64,000 nt of DNA. Origin: an uncultured Verrucomicrobia subdivision 3 bacterium (lineage in GTDB: Bacteria > Verrucomicrobiota > Verrucomicrobiia > Limisphaerales > UBA11358). The stretch spans positions 1 to 64,000 of the forward strand of contig CAIPKV010000060.1 in assembly GCA_903865745.1 (NCBI GenBank), in the 5' to 3' direction. The first letter of the stretch is position 1, and each line of letters opens with the position of its first letter. The notes beneath the pieces are model-generated. The model saw only the letters and a list, made by a program, of their open reading frames with translations, was not told the origin of the DNA and did no database searches. Positions 10,301 through 18,958 of this stretch are shown one piece after another. The position numbers were made by a program, and so were the translations under genes.

Positions 10301-10783
10301 GAGTGCGAACTGGAGGATTTTTGAGAAAGTTACTTTAGGCACACCCAGTTTGTCGTCCGGGATGGGTAATCCGCCTTCCGCTATGTGGAAAATACCCGCC
10401 GTAGTGCGCCGGTCGCTCTTAGGATTATGTAAAACCCCTTGCTTGACGCGATAGGAGTTAATGATGTCCGAAGAAAAATCCTCGCGGTCCACTGGCAGCG
10501 ACAGCACGCGGGCAAGGCCGGCGCGGTCAAGCGTGAAGGTGCGTGCGGGCAGCTTCGGCACCGGTATGTCTTGCAAATAGTCGTATAGAAAAGTCTGGAT
10601 GCGTTGGTCTACTGGGCAGAGATGCTGGCCGAGCAGCCGGTCTTTTTCACGTGACTGCGCGGCCATGGCAGTGGCGATTTCGACAAACTCGCGGTCACCG
10701 GCCAGTGGCACCGGCGAGCAGCCGATAAGAGCAAGCTTCACGTTAATATGCGCAATGAGATGTGCGGGTAACTGGTTGTTCAT
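7364..10783 (-). CDS. Large (1139 aa) uncharacterised protein; candidate PPi-type phosphoenolpyruvate carboxykinase
   Basis: Single long ORF. Length and the motif [41 protein letters not shown] resemble, from memory, the PPi-PEPCK family. Not verified by search. Confidence 0.5.
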   Translation of the reverse strand: [1139 protein letters not shown]

Positions 10784-10899
10784 GGTAATTTTCGATCCTG
10801 TGATCGTATCCTTGGCTGTTTACAATGCCCGTTTTTTTACTGCTAGCAAAACATTTTTTGCGCAGCGAAGCTATAACGCTACTATATGGTTTTGACTAA

Positions 10900-13800
10900 A
10901 TGACCACAATGCCTGGGACAGTTAGCTCTAGGCGCGGCGGGGAAAATCTGCTAAAAAAATTGTGTGTGAGATCCAAGCAAAATCCCGTCATACCTACGCT
11001 ACCGCGCCTGCTGTCGCTGTTGGCGCTGTTTCCACTGGGCGGGCTGTTGCTCAAGAAAACTTCCCTGACCTATGAACATGCCAATTTGTTCTGGCCACCG
11101 GCTGGCATAGCGCTGGCGGCGTTACTGCTACTCGGATACCGCTTCTGGCTCGGAATTGCTTTAGGTTTTGTCCTATTTGGGCTGGCCGGCGGCATTCCGT
11201 TTGGGTGGTTTCTTTTGGCCACGGCGGTCGGCGGTACACTGGCTGCGACATTTGGCGCGTTTGTGTTGCGGCAGCTATTTCAATTTGAAGATTCGCAGGA
11301 GCGGCTGCGCGACGTGACGGCGTATTTGCTCGTGGCGGGCGTCTTAGTCGCCACCCTTAATGCCGTATCCGATGCCGTTGGTCTAGCATGGATGAATAAG
11401 TTTTCATGGGCGTCATGGTTAACGAATGTATTGGACTGGTGGGTGCCGAACTTGCTGGCGGTGTTGGTGATTACGCCAGTTATTACGTTCTGGACGGTGC
11501 CGTCGTTGTGGCGTTGGAATTTCCGGCTGGCGCTGGAGGCGGCGGTCTGCGCGGTTGGATTGGCTGTCTGCGCGCTGGTATCTTTTTCGGCTTGGTATGT
11601 CTATGGTCTTCACAATTTCCTGCTGGCCTACCTGCCAATACCATTCCTATTGTGGGGAGCGTTCCGGTTCGGTCCACGCGGAGCCTCTGCGGGGACATTG
11701 ATTGTGGCGGTCATGACCTTTTATTTCTTGCTACAAGGGCATGGACTAGCCGATGACAACCCGGCAATGCTTCAATTAGTAGGCATCTACCCCAGCTTTA
11801 TCGCGGCGGCTAACTTACTGCTCGGTGCGTTAGCAACGGAACGACGACGCGCGGAAATCACTCTGGTTGAAAATGAAAAACGGTTACGCACCCTGCTGGC
11901 CGAACAATCGGACATGATTTGCCGGTTTTTGCCGGATGGTCAAATTACCTTTGTGAACCCGGCTTTCTGCGAATTTTACGGCCAGGCAGAAACCCAGCTC
12001 CTCGGTGCGGATTTTTTTCAAAAGTTTCCGGCCGGCGAAGCAGCGACATTACGAGAAAAGCTGGCTTCGCTGACGGAGGAAAATCCGGTCTGGACGTTTG
12101 ACCGCCGTGCTGTGGCTGGCGATGACCATGTGGAATGGCAGCAATGTGACTTACGCCGGTTCGCCCGTGACGGCGAAAACAGTTTTGAATATCAGGCCGT
12201 CATCCAGAATGTCACACCGCGCAAGCAGGCGGAATTGGCGTTGCAAGAGGCCAAGTTCACATTGGAAAAAATGAACCTTCAACTCCGGCTGGCCGCCGAG
12301 GCGGCCAATGCGGCTGCCGAACAGGCGAACCGTGCCAACACTGCCAAGGGCGAATTCCTCGCGAATATGAGTCACGAGATTCGTACGCCGCTGAGCGGCA
12401 TCCTCGGCATGGTTGAGTTGCTTTCTCAGTCGCGCCTCGATTCGCGCCAGAAGGAGTTCGCAGTCGCTGCCGCTGAGAGTGCCAACGCCTTGCTGCACGT
12501 CATCAACGACGTCCTCGACTTCTCCAAGATCGAAGCGGGTAAGATGTCCATGGCGCAGGAAAACTTTTCGCTGCGCGACATTGTGGATGGCGTACTCGAA
12601 AATGCCGCCACCCGCGAGCCGGGCAAAAACATCCATCTCGCCGCCATCATCCGGCGCGACGTACCGCACTTGCTGGTAGGCGATCCTGGTCGGCTTCGGC
12701 AGGTGCTCCTTAACCTCGTTGGCAACGGCATTAAATTCACCGAATCGGGCGAAGTCATCGTTCGCGTTCATCCGCAGTCCCATGCGCACGGTCGCATCAA
12801 GCTGCGGTTTGAAGTCGCCGACACCGGCCTCGGCCTCACGCCGGAGCAAATCTCAAAACTCTTCCGGCCGTTTGTTCAAGCCGACACGTCGTCGTCGCGC
12901 AAGTTCGGCGGCACCGGCCTCGGCCTCGCCATCTCGCGGAAAATCACCGAGCTGATGGGCGGCCGCATCGGCGTCCAAAGCGCTCCCGGCAAGGGCTCGA
13001 CCTTCTGGTTCGAACTGCCTTTCCCCGTGCCGCCGCAGCCGGCCATTGAGCGCAGTTTTCCCGGCCTCGTCTTTGCGCAGGTGCTCATTGCTGCACCCAA
13101 CGCCAGCCTCCGCGAATCGCTCGCCGAACGTCTGCGCGGCTGGGGCGTGGACTGTCGCGAATTCGGGTCCGCAACGGAACTGGTGCGCCATATCAACCAC
13201 GAACTGGGTGCAACCATTTTGCCGGTTGTGCTGTGCGACGATGAGATGCTCGCGCTCGGCGGCGAGCCATTGCGCCAACTGCTGACGTCCGATCAGGGCA
13301 ATATCCAATGCATTTTACTCGCGGGTCCCACGGCGATGCTTAGCGACGAACAGAAAGAATTTGCCCCGTTCGCGAGCGTCCTCCTGAAGCCGGTTCGCGA
13401 ACAACCGCTCTTCGACGCGCTCGTCAATATCGTTGCCGGCAAAAAACCGGAATCCCTGCGCCCCGTCCATCTGCCCGGCGACACCGAAATCATCCGGCGC
13501 GAAGCTGCCGCCAAGACCACGCCCATTTCCAAGCTACGCATTCTGGCCGCCGAGGATCATCCCTTCAACCGCAAGCTCTGGCAGCTCATGCTCGACGGCT
13601 TTGGTGCGCACGCCGATTGGGCTGAGAATGGCCGCGAGGCGGTGGAAAAGTTTTCTGCTGGGCAGTACGACGCCATTCTCATGGATTGCAATATGCCCGA
13701 GCTTGACGGCCACGAGGCCACTGCTGCCATCCGCCATATTGAAGTTGAAAAAAATCTGACACCGCGCGTTCGCATCATCGCCATCACCGCCAACGCCCTC

Positions 13801-14277
13801 GCCGGGGAACGCGAGCGCTGCCTGGCCGCCGGCATGGACGACTACTTGCCTAAGCCATTCACCACCCAGCAGCTTTATCAGTCGCTGCTCGCCGCCGCAC
13901 CGCTGCCGGCTGACAACAAAAGTTTTTTTGATACCGCCCCGTTGGAGTTACTTAGCAGCGAACAAGGCCGCGCCTCGGTGGTCGATATGGCCGGCGATTT
14001 TTTGAATGAATTGCCGGACCGGCTCACCGAAATCCACCGGCTTCACGAGGCTGGTCAATGGTCCGACCTCAAGCGCGCCGCGCACTCGCTGAAAGGATTG
14101 TTTGCCATCTACGGCTTTCGCCCGCTATCGGAAAAGCTGCTGGCCGTCGAAGAAGCCGCTGGTCTGGCGGAAGCGCCCCGGGTGATTGCGGCGTTGGCTG
14201 GCCTCGACCTCGAGGCCGGTAGAGCCGTGACCCAATTGCGCGATTGGTGCCAAAAACAATCGCTTGGCACCACCTGA
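10900..14277 (+). CDS. MASE1-like/PAS hybrid sensor histidine kinase with receiver and HPt domains
   Basis: N-terminal MASE1-like membrane region; GEFLANMSHEIRTPLSGILGM (H box); GLGLAISRKITELMGG (G box); REC domain DAILMDCNMPELDGHEATAAIR; C-terminal HPt LKRAAHSLKGLFAIYG. Confidence 0.92.
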   Translation: MTTMPGTVSSRRGGENLLKKLCVRSKQNPVIPTLPRLLSLLALFPLGGLLLKKTSLTYEHANLFWPPAGIALAALLLLGYRFWLGIALGFVLFGLAGGIPFGWFLLATAVGGTLAATFGAFVLRQLFQFEDSQERLRDVTAYLLVAGVLVATLNAVSDAVGLAWMNKFSWASWLTNVLDWWVPNLLAVLVITPVITFWTVPSLWRWNFRLALEAAVCAVGLAVCALVSFSAWYVYGLHNFLLAYLPIPFLLWGAFRFGPRGASAGTLIVAVMTFYFLLQGHGLADDNPAMLQLVGIYPSFIAAANLLLGALATERRRAEITLVENEKRLRTLLAEQSDMICRFLPDGQITFVNPAFCEFYGQAETQLLGADFFQKFPAGEAATLREKLASLTEENPVWTFDRRAVAGDDHVEWQQCDLRRFARDGENSFEYQAVIQNVTPRKQAELALQEAKFTLEKMNLQLRLAAEAANAAAEQANRANTAKGEFLANMSHEIRTPLSGILGMVELLSQSRLDSRQKEFAVAAAESANALLHVINDVLDFSKIEAGKMSMAQENFSLRDIVDGVLENAATREPGKNIHLAAIIRRDVPHLLVGDPGRLRQVLLNLVGNGIKFTESGEVIVRVHPQSHAHGRIKLRFEVADTGLGLTPEQISKLFRPFVQADTSSSRKFGGTGLGLAISRKITELMGGRIGVQSAPGKGSTFWFELPFPVPPQPAIERSFPGLVFAQVLIAAPNASLRESLAERLRGWGVDCREFGSATELVRHINHELGATILPVVLCDDEMLALGGEPLRQLLTSDQGNIQCILLAGPTAMLSDEQKEFAPFASVLLKPVREQPLFDALVNIVAGKKPESLRPVHLPGDTEIIRREAAAKTTPISKLRILAAEDHPFNRKLWQLMLDGFGAHADWAENGREAVEKFSAGQYDAILMDCNMPELDGHEATAAIRHIEVEKNLTPRVRIIAITANALAGERERCLAAGMDDYLPKPFTTQQLYQSLLAAAPLPADNKSFFDTAPLELLSSEQGRASVVDMAGDFLNELPDRLTEIHRLHEAGQWSDLKRAAHSLKGLFAIYGFRPLSEKLLAVEEAAGLAEAPRVIAALAGLDLEAGRAVTQLRDWCQKQSLGTT

Positions 14278-14303
14278 ACCTCACCGGACTTTTCGTCCCC
14301 CTC

Positions 14304-14555
14304 GGTTGAACGGGAAGCGTCACTTTTCCAGCCGGAACCGCCTTGCTTCCGATTGGAATGGTCATGCTTCCGACAGGAATTGTGACGCTTCCGGTCGGAA
14401 TCATCACCATTCCTGTTGGAATAGCCTCCCTTCCGACCGGAATTGCCATGATTCCGACTGGAATTGCCTCCATTCCGGTCGGAATGGCCTCGCTTCCACC
14501 CGGAAACATGACAATTCCCGCTGGAATGATCACCGTTCCAGCGGGAATAAGTCCT
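14304..14555. repeat. Degenerate 21-bp tandem array A, 12 units, core TTCC-N4-GGAA
   Basis: Units from 14346: cttccgattggaatggtcatg, cttccgacaggaattgtgacg, cttccggtcggaatcatcacc, attcctgttggaatagcctcc, cttccgaccggaattgccatg, attccgactggaattgcctcc, and so on. Strict 21-nt spacing. Confidence 0.95.
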
Positions 14556-14683
14556 AATCTTCTTAAATCCAGCGACTTGCTATTTTGCTGTCATTTCCGC
14601 TGCCGTGACCGACGGGGTAGGTGTGGGTGGATTATCTATTGGCCGTAGTCGTTGGCAACGACGATGTGAAAACCTAACTAAAT

Positions 14684-15583
14684 TCAGCCGCGCGACTTCG
14701 CCGCACCGGCTTTGAGCGCCACCAAATAATCGCACCACACCGCCACGCCATCGCCGCTGCGTGCGGAGAGTTCAAAAATCTTCGCCCGCGGGCTGGCCTG
14801 CCGGATATTTTTCAAAGCCAGTTCCCGATCAAAACCCGCTGCCGCTGCCATATCAGTTTTCGTCACGACGACGACATCGGCAGAATGGAACATCGGTGGA
14901 TATTTAAGCGGTTTGTCTTCGCCTTCCGTCACGGAATGCACGACCACGCGAACGGCTTCGCCCAAATCAAACGCGGCGGGGCAGACGAGGTTGCCGACAT
15001 TCTCGATAATGAGCAAATCAAGTGCGCGCAAGTCCAGTTGCCGCATCGCTTCGGCCACCATCCCGGCCTCCAGATGGCAGAGCGTGCCGGTGGCGATTTG
15101 CACCACGGGCGCGCCGGTGGTGCGAAGCCGCGCGGCATCGTTATCCGTCGCCAAGTCGCCGACAATCACCCCGGCGCGTAAACGGCCTTTTAATTCGTTG
15201 AGCGTTTTCGTCAGCAACGCCGTTTTGCCTGCGCCCGGCGAGGAAACCATATTCAGCACGAGCAAATTCAACGCCTTGAAGACGCCGCGATTTTGTTCCC
15301 CCGCGCGGTCATTGGCGTTCAGGATGCCGGTGTTCAGATTCAAAATCTGATGGGGATGCGCGTGGCTGTGGCCGTGGTCGTGGTCGTGATGATGATGCTC
15401 GTGACCATGTGAATGATCATGTGCGTGGTGGTCGTCACGGGTCGCGCCGGAGCGCAGCGTAGGCGGATGCGCATGCGTATGCACCGTGCCATCCGCGTGC
15501 GTGTGGCTATGCGTGTGGGGTTCAGTGGGCCGGCCATCAATCTGGTAGGGACCGGGTTTGGAGCAGCCGCATTCTTGGCACAT
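14684..15583 (-). CDS. hypB: Hydrogenase nickel incorporation GTPase HypB
   Basis: Long His-rich N-terminus (HTHSHTHADGTVHTHAHP...HEHHHHDHDHGHSHAHPH), SSPGAGKTALL P-loop, VGDLATDNDAARLR, VVVVTKTD. Confidence 0.92.
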   Translation of the reverse strand: MCQECGCSKPGPYQIDGRPTEPHTHSHTHADGTVHTHAHPPTLRSGATRDDHHAHDHSHGHEHHHHDHDHGHSHAHPHQILNLNTGILNANDRAGEQNRGVFKALNLLVLNMVSSPGAGKTALLTKTLNELKGRLRAGVIVGDLATDNDAARLRTTGAPVVQIATGTLCHLEAGMVAEAMRQLDLRALDLLIIENVGNLVCPAAFDLGEAVRVVVHSVTEGEDKPLKYPPMFHSADVVVVTKTDMAAAAGFDRELALKNIRQASPRAKIFELSARSGDGVAVWCDYLVALKAGAAKSRG

Positions 15584-15604
15584 AAAATATAATTTGTGGT
15601 TGGT

Positions 15605-15946
15605 TCAGGAAATTTCCAGCGACGCCAGATCCATTTCCTGGCCGCGCCGCAGTTCGCCGCTCGACTGATGGCACCGCGGACATTCGTAATTAATCTCCGT
15701 CACGGCAAATTCCGCCGCACAGTTCGCGCACCAGCCGGCGGCGGGAACATTTTCAATTTCTAATTCGGCCGCCGCCGCGAGCGATTCTTTTTTCAAAGCG
15801 TCAAACGCGAAGCGCAATGCTTCCGGCACCACGCCGGAGAGCGCGCCGACGCGCAAGGTGAGCCGGTGAATCTGCGTCGCTCCCGCCGCGCGGGTTTTTT
15901 CGCCAGCGGTTTCGAGCGCAGCCTGCATGATACTAAATTCGTGCAT
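15605..15946 (-). CDS. hypA: Hydrogenase/urease nickel metallochaperone HypA
   Basis: MHEFSIMQAALETAGEK start; zinc site CANCAAEF...YECPRCHQSSG. ATG at 15946 preferred over the longer ORF start. Confidence 0.9.
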   Translation of the reverse strand: MHEFSIMQAALETAGEKTRAAGATQIHRLTLRVGALSGVVPEALRFAFDALKKESLAAAAELEIENVPAAGWCANCAAEFAVTEINYECPRCHQSSGELRRGQEMDLASLEIS

Positions 15947-16143
15947 GACATTGGCAAAAACGAGAATCCGTGTAATCATCATTGCGCTGGTCGGCCAAAA
16001 GTCAAGGAGCGCGCCCGGACGGAAAAATCTACCGCGCCGCCCCACCGCCGGCACAAAAGGATTGAAAACAAAGGCTGGAACTTGGTTTTATGGAAAAATC
16101 TGCGCTTGCTGCCGGCCAAGAAACGGTTAAATAAAGCAAAGAA

Positions 16144-18903
16144 ATGTGTGCTGCTCTCATCGCTGAAAAAGCCCGGCTCGCTGCGGACGGCGGCTTGAAA
16201 AATCTTTGGCGGGCGTGGGGCCCGTATCTTTCCGAGCGCCAGTGGGGCACGGTGCGCGAGGATTATTCGCCGGGCGGCACGGCGTGGGAATATTTTCCGC
16301 ATGATCACGCGCGCAGCCGCGCCTATCGCTGGGGCGAGGATGGCATTGCCGGTGTCAGCGACGGTTTACAGCTGCTCTGCCTCTCACTCGCGTTGTGGAA
16401 CGGTAGGGATTCCATTTTGAAGGAGCGTTTCTTCGGTCTTACCAACGAGCAGGGCAACCATGGTGAGGACGTTAAGGAAATTTATTATTATCTCGACGCG
16501 ACTCCGACGCATTCCTACCTGAAGCTGCTCTACAAGTATCCGCAGCGCGAATATCCCTACGCGCAACTCGTCGAGGAAAACGCGAAACGCAGCAAAGCGC
16601 AGACGGAATTTGAACTGCTCGACACGGGCATTTTTGACGACGACCGCTACTTTGACGTGTTTGTGGAATACGCCAAGGCCACGCCGGAGGACATCCTGAT
16701 GCGCGTGACCATCCACAATCGCGGGCCGGCGGCGGCGACCCTTCATGTGCTGCCGCATCTGTGGTTTCGCAACACCTGGTCGTGGGAAAAAGAACATTCG
16801 AAGCCCAAACTGCGCGCGGTGCGTGGCGGTTCGGCGGTGGTGGTGGAACACGAGGAACTAGGGACATTTGAGTTTTATCCTGGCGTGCTCGACGACGCGA
16901 ATACGTTGCCAGAACTTTTGTTTACGGAGAACGAGACGAACGCGCACCGGATTTTTGGCAACGAGGTGGCCCCCGGCTTTTTCAAGGATGCGTTCCACGA
17001 ATTTCTCATCGACGGAAAGCAGGACGCCGTGAATCCCAAGCGCACCGGCACCAAAATGTGTGCGCATTATGAGCTGGAAATTCCCCCTGGTGGTTCGCGC
17101 GAAATCCGTCTGCGCCTCGCGCGCAAGTCTGACGCAAAACCATTTGCGGATTTTGACGTTGTATTTGCCAAACGCATCGCTGAGGCCGATGAATTTTATG
17201 CTGACCTGCAGCACGGTTTGGCGGACGAAGATGTCCGCTCCATCCAACGGCAGGCACTCGCGGGCATGATTTGGTCAAAGCAGTTTTATCATTTCAACGT
17301 ACGGACTTGGTTGAACGGCGACCCGACTCAGCCCCTGCCGCCGCGTGAACGCAAACACGGCCGCAATTCTGAGTGGACGCATCTGAACAACGCCAACATC
17401 ATTTCCATGCCCGACAAATGGGAGTATCCGTGGTATGCCGCGTGGGATCTGGCGTTCCATTGCATCCCGCTCGCGCTGGTGGATGCAGAGTTTGCCAAGC
17501 AGCAGCTCGATTTGCTGACGCGCGAATGGTACATGCACCCGAATGGACAATTACCCGCCTACGAGTGGGCGTTCGGCGACGTGAACCCGCCCGTCCACGC
17601 CTGGGCGACGTGGCGCGTGTTCCAGATGGATCGCAAACATCGTCGCGAAAAAGACGAGCAGGACAAGGGTGACGTGGAATTTCTTGAACGTGTCTTCCAC
17701 AAATTACTTTTGAATTTTACTTGGTGGGTTAATCGCAAAGACGCTCAGGGCAGAAATATTTTTCAGGGTGGCTTTCTCGGTCTCGATAATATCGGCGTGT
17801 TCGATCGCAGCCAGCCGTTGCCCACCGGTGGCTTTATCAACCAGGCCGACGGTACGAGCTGGATGGCGATGTATTGTGTGAACCTGCTGCGCATTGCGCT
17901 CGAACTCGCGCAGCACAACAAGGTCTATGAGGATATCGCGACCAAGTTTTTCGAGCATTTTTTGAGCATCGCCGCGGCCATCAACGGCGTCAGCGACGGC
18001 CACGGTGCGCTGGCTGATGAAGGCCTCGCGCTCTGGGATGAGACGGATGAATTTTATTACGACGAACTCCGCCTGCCCGATGGCAAAAAGATTCCGCTAA
18101 AAGTTCGTTCGATGGTTGGGCTGGTGCCACTGTTCGCAGTCGAAACTTTGGAGCCGGAATTATTGAAGTGCCTGCCCAACTTCACCGCCCGACTGGAATG
18201 GTTTCTAGGCCACCGACCGGATCTTGCAAATTTGGTTTCGCGTTGGCAGAAGCATGGTGAAGGTGAACGCCATTTACTCTCGCTCTTGCGGGGGCATCGC
18301 ATGAAATGCCTGCTTCGGCGCACGCTCAACGCGTCGGAATTCTTGAGCGACTACGGGGTTCGTGCCCTTTCTAAAATCCACGAAGAGGATCCGTATCGAC
18401 TGGATTGCGGCGATAGTGTTCACGAGGTCCGCTACTGGCCGGGCGAATCTGAGGGCGGCCTGTTCGGCGGAAATTCCAACTGGCGTGGCCCGGTCTGGCT
18501 ACCGATGAATTTCCTGCTCATCGAGTCGCTCCAGAAATTCCACCACTACTACGGCGACGAATTTAAGATCGAGTGTCCCGCCGGGTCAGGCAATTTTCTG
18601 AACCTCAACGAGGTCGCGGACGAGTTGTCACGCCGACTGGTGAAACTATTTCAACCGGGCGCAGACGGCCAGCGACCTGTCTTGAAATATCATCCCAAGC
18701 TGGCGGTCGATCCGCATTTCCGGGATTACATCTTGTTCCACGAATATTTTCACGGTGATACCGGGCGCGGCATAGGTGCCGGACACCAAACCGGCTGGAC
18801 CGGCCTAGTTGCCAAACTCATCATGCCGCGAGCCAGTGTCCATCATCCCTCTCACACGGTCATTTTCAAGCGACGCGAAACTAAAACCAACGGCGATTGC
18901 TAG
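16144..18903 (+). CDS. Glucosidase, GH63/MGH1-like (alpha/alpha)6 glycoside hydrolase
   Basis: RQWGTVREDYSPGGTAWEYFPHDHARSRAYRWGEDGIAG; WYMHPNGQLPAYEWAFGDVNPPVHAWA; GGNSNWRGPVWLPMNFLLIESLQKF. Confidence 0.88.
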   Translation: MCAALIAEKARLAADGGLKNLWRAWGPYLSERQWGTVREDYSPGGTAWEYFPHDHARSRAYRWGEDGIAGVSDGLQLLCLSLALWNGRDSILKERFFGLTNEQGNHGEDVKEIYYYLDATPTHSYLKLLYKYPQREYPYAQLVEENAKRSKAQTEFELLDTGIFDDDRYFDVFVEYAKATPEDILMRVTIHNRGPAAATLHVLPHLWFRNTWSWEKEHSKPKLRAVRGGSAVVVEHEELGTFEFYPGVLDDANTLPELLFTENETNAHRIFGNEVAPGFFKDAFHEFLIDGKQDAVNPKRTGTKMCAHYELEIPPGGSREIRLRLARKSDAKPFADFDVVFAKRIAEADEFYADLQHGLADEDVRSIQRQALAGMIWSKQFYHFNVRTWLNGDPTQPLPPRERKHGRNSEWTHLNNANIISMPDKWEYPWYAAWDLAFHCIPLALVDAEFAKQQLDLLTREWYMHPNGQLPAYEWAFGDVNPPVHAWATWRVFQMDRKHRREKDEQDKGDVEFLERVFHKLLLNFTWWVNRKDAQGRNIFQGGFLGLDNIGVFDRSQPLPTGGFINQADGTSWMAMYCVNLLRIALELAQHNKVYEDIATKFFEHFLSIAAAINGVSDGHGALADEGLALWDETDEFYYDELRLPDGKKIPLKVRSMVGLVPLFAVETLEPELLKCLPNFTARLEWFLGHRPDLANLVSRWQKHGEGERHLLSLLRGHRMKCLLRRTLNASEFLSDYGVRALSKIHEEDPYRLDCGDSVHEVRYWPGESEGGLFGGNSNWRGPVWLPMNFLLIESLQKFHHYYGDEFKIECPAGSGNFLNLNEVADELSRRLVKLFQPGADGQRPVLKYHPKLAVDPHFRDYILFHEYFHGDTGRGIGAGHQTGWTGLVAKLIMPRASVHHPSHTVIFKRRETKTNGDC

Positions 18904-18958
18904 TAATTACCAGGCGAAGTAAATTGCGCTTTGACGTGCGTTAGCGCATAAGTCTCTA

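Noticed and set aside
14304-14555. CRISPR array
   Set aside because: No conserved repeat alternating with unique spacers, the unit is only 21 bp, and no cas genes in the window. The same applies to arrays B-E.
14343-14648. Heptad-repeat protein ORF (LPTGIVT repeats), also 14069-14533 on the minus strand
   Set aside because: Open frames on both strands follow from period 21 and a palindromic core; GGA and TTCC are fixed at nucleotide level, and arrays C and E of the same class have stop codons.
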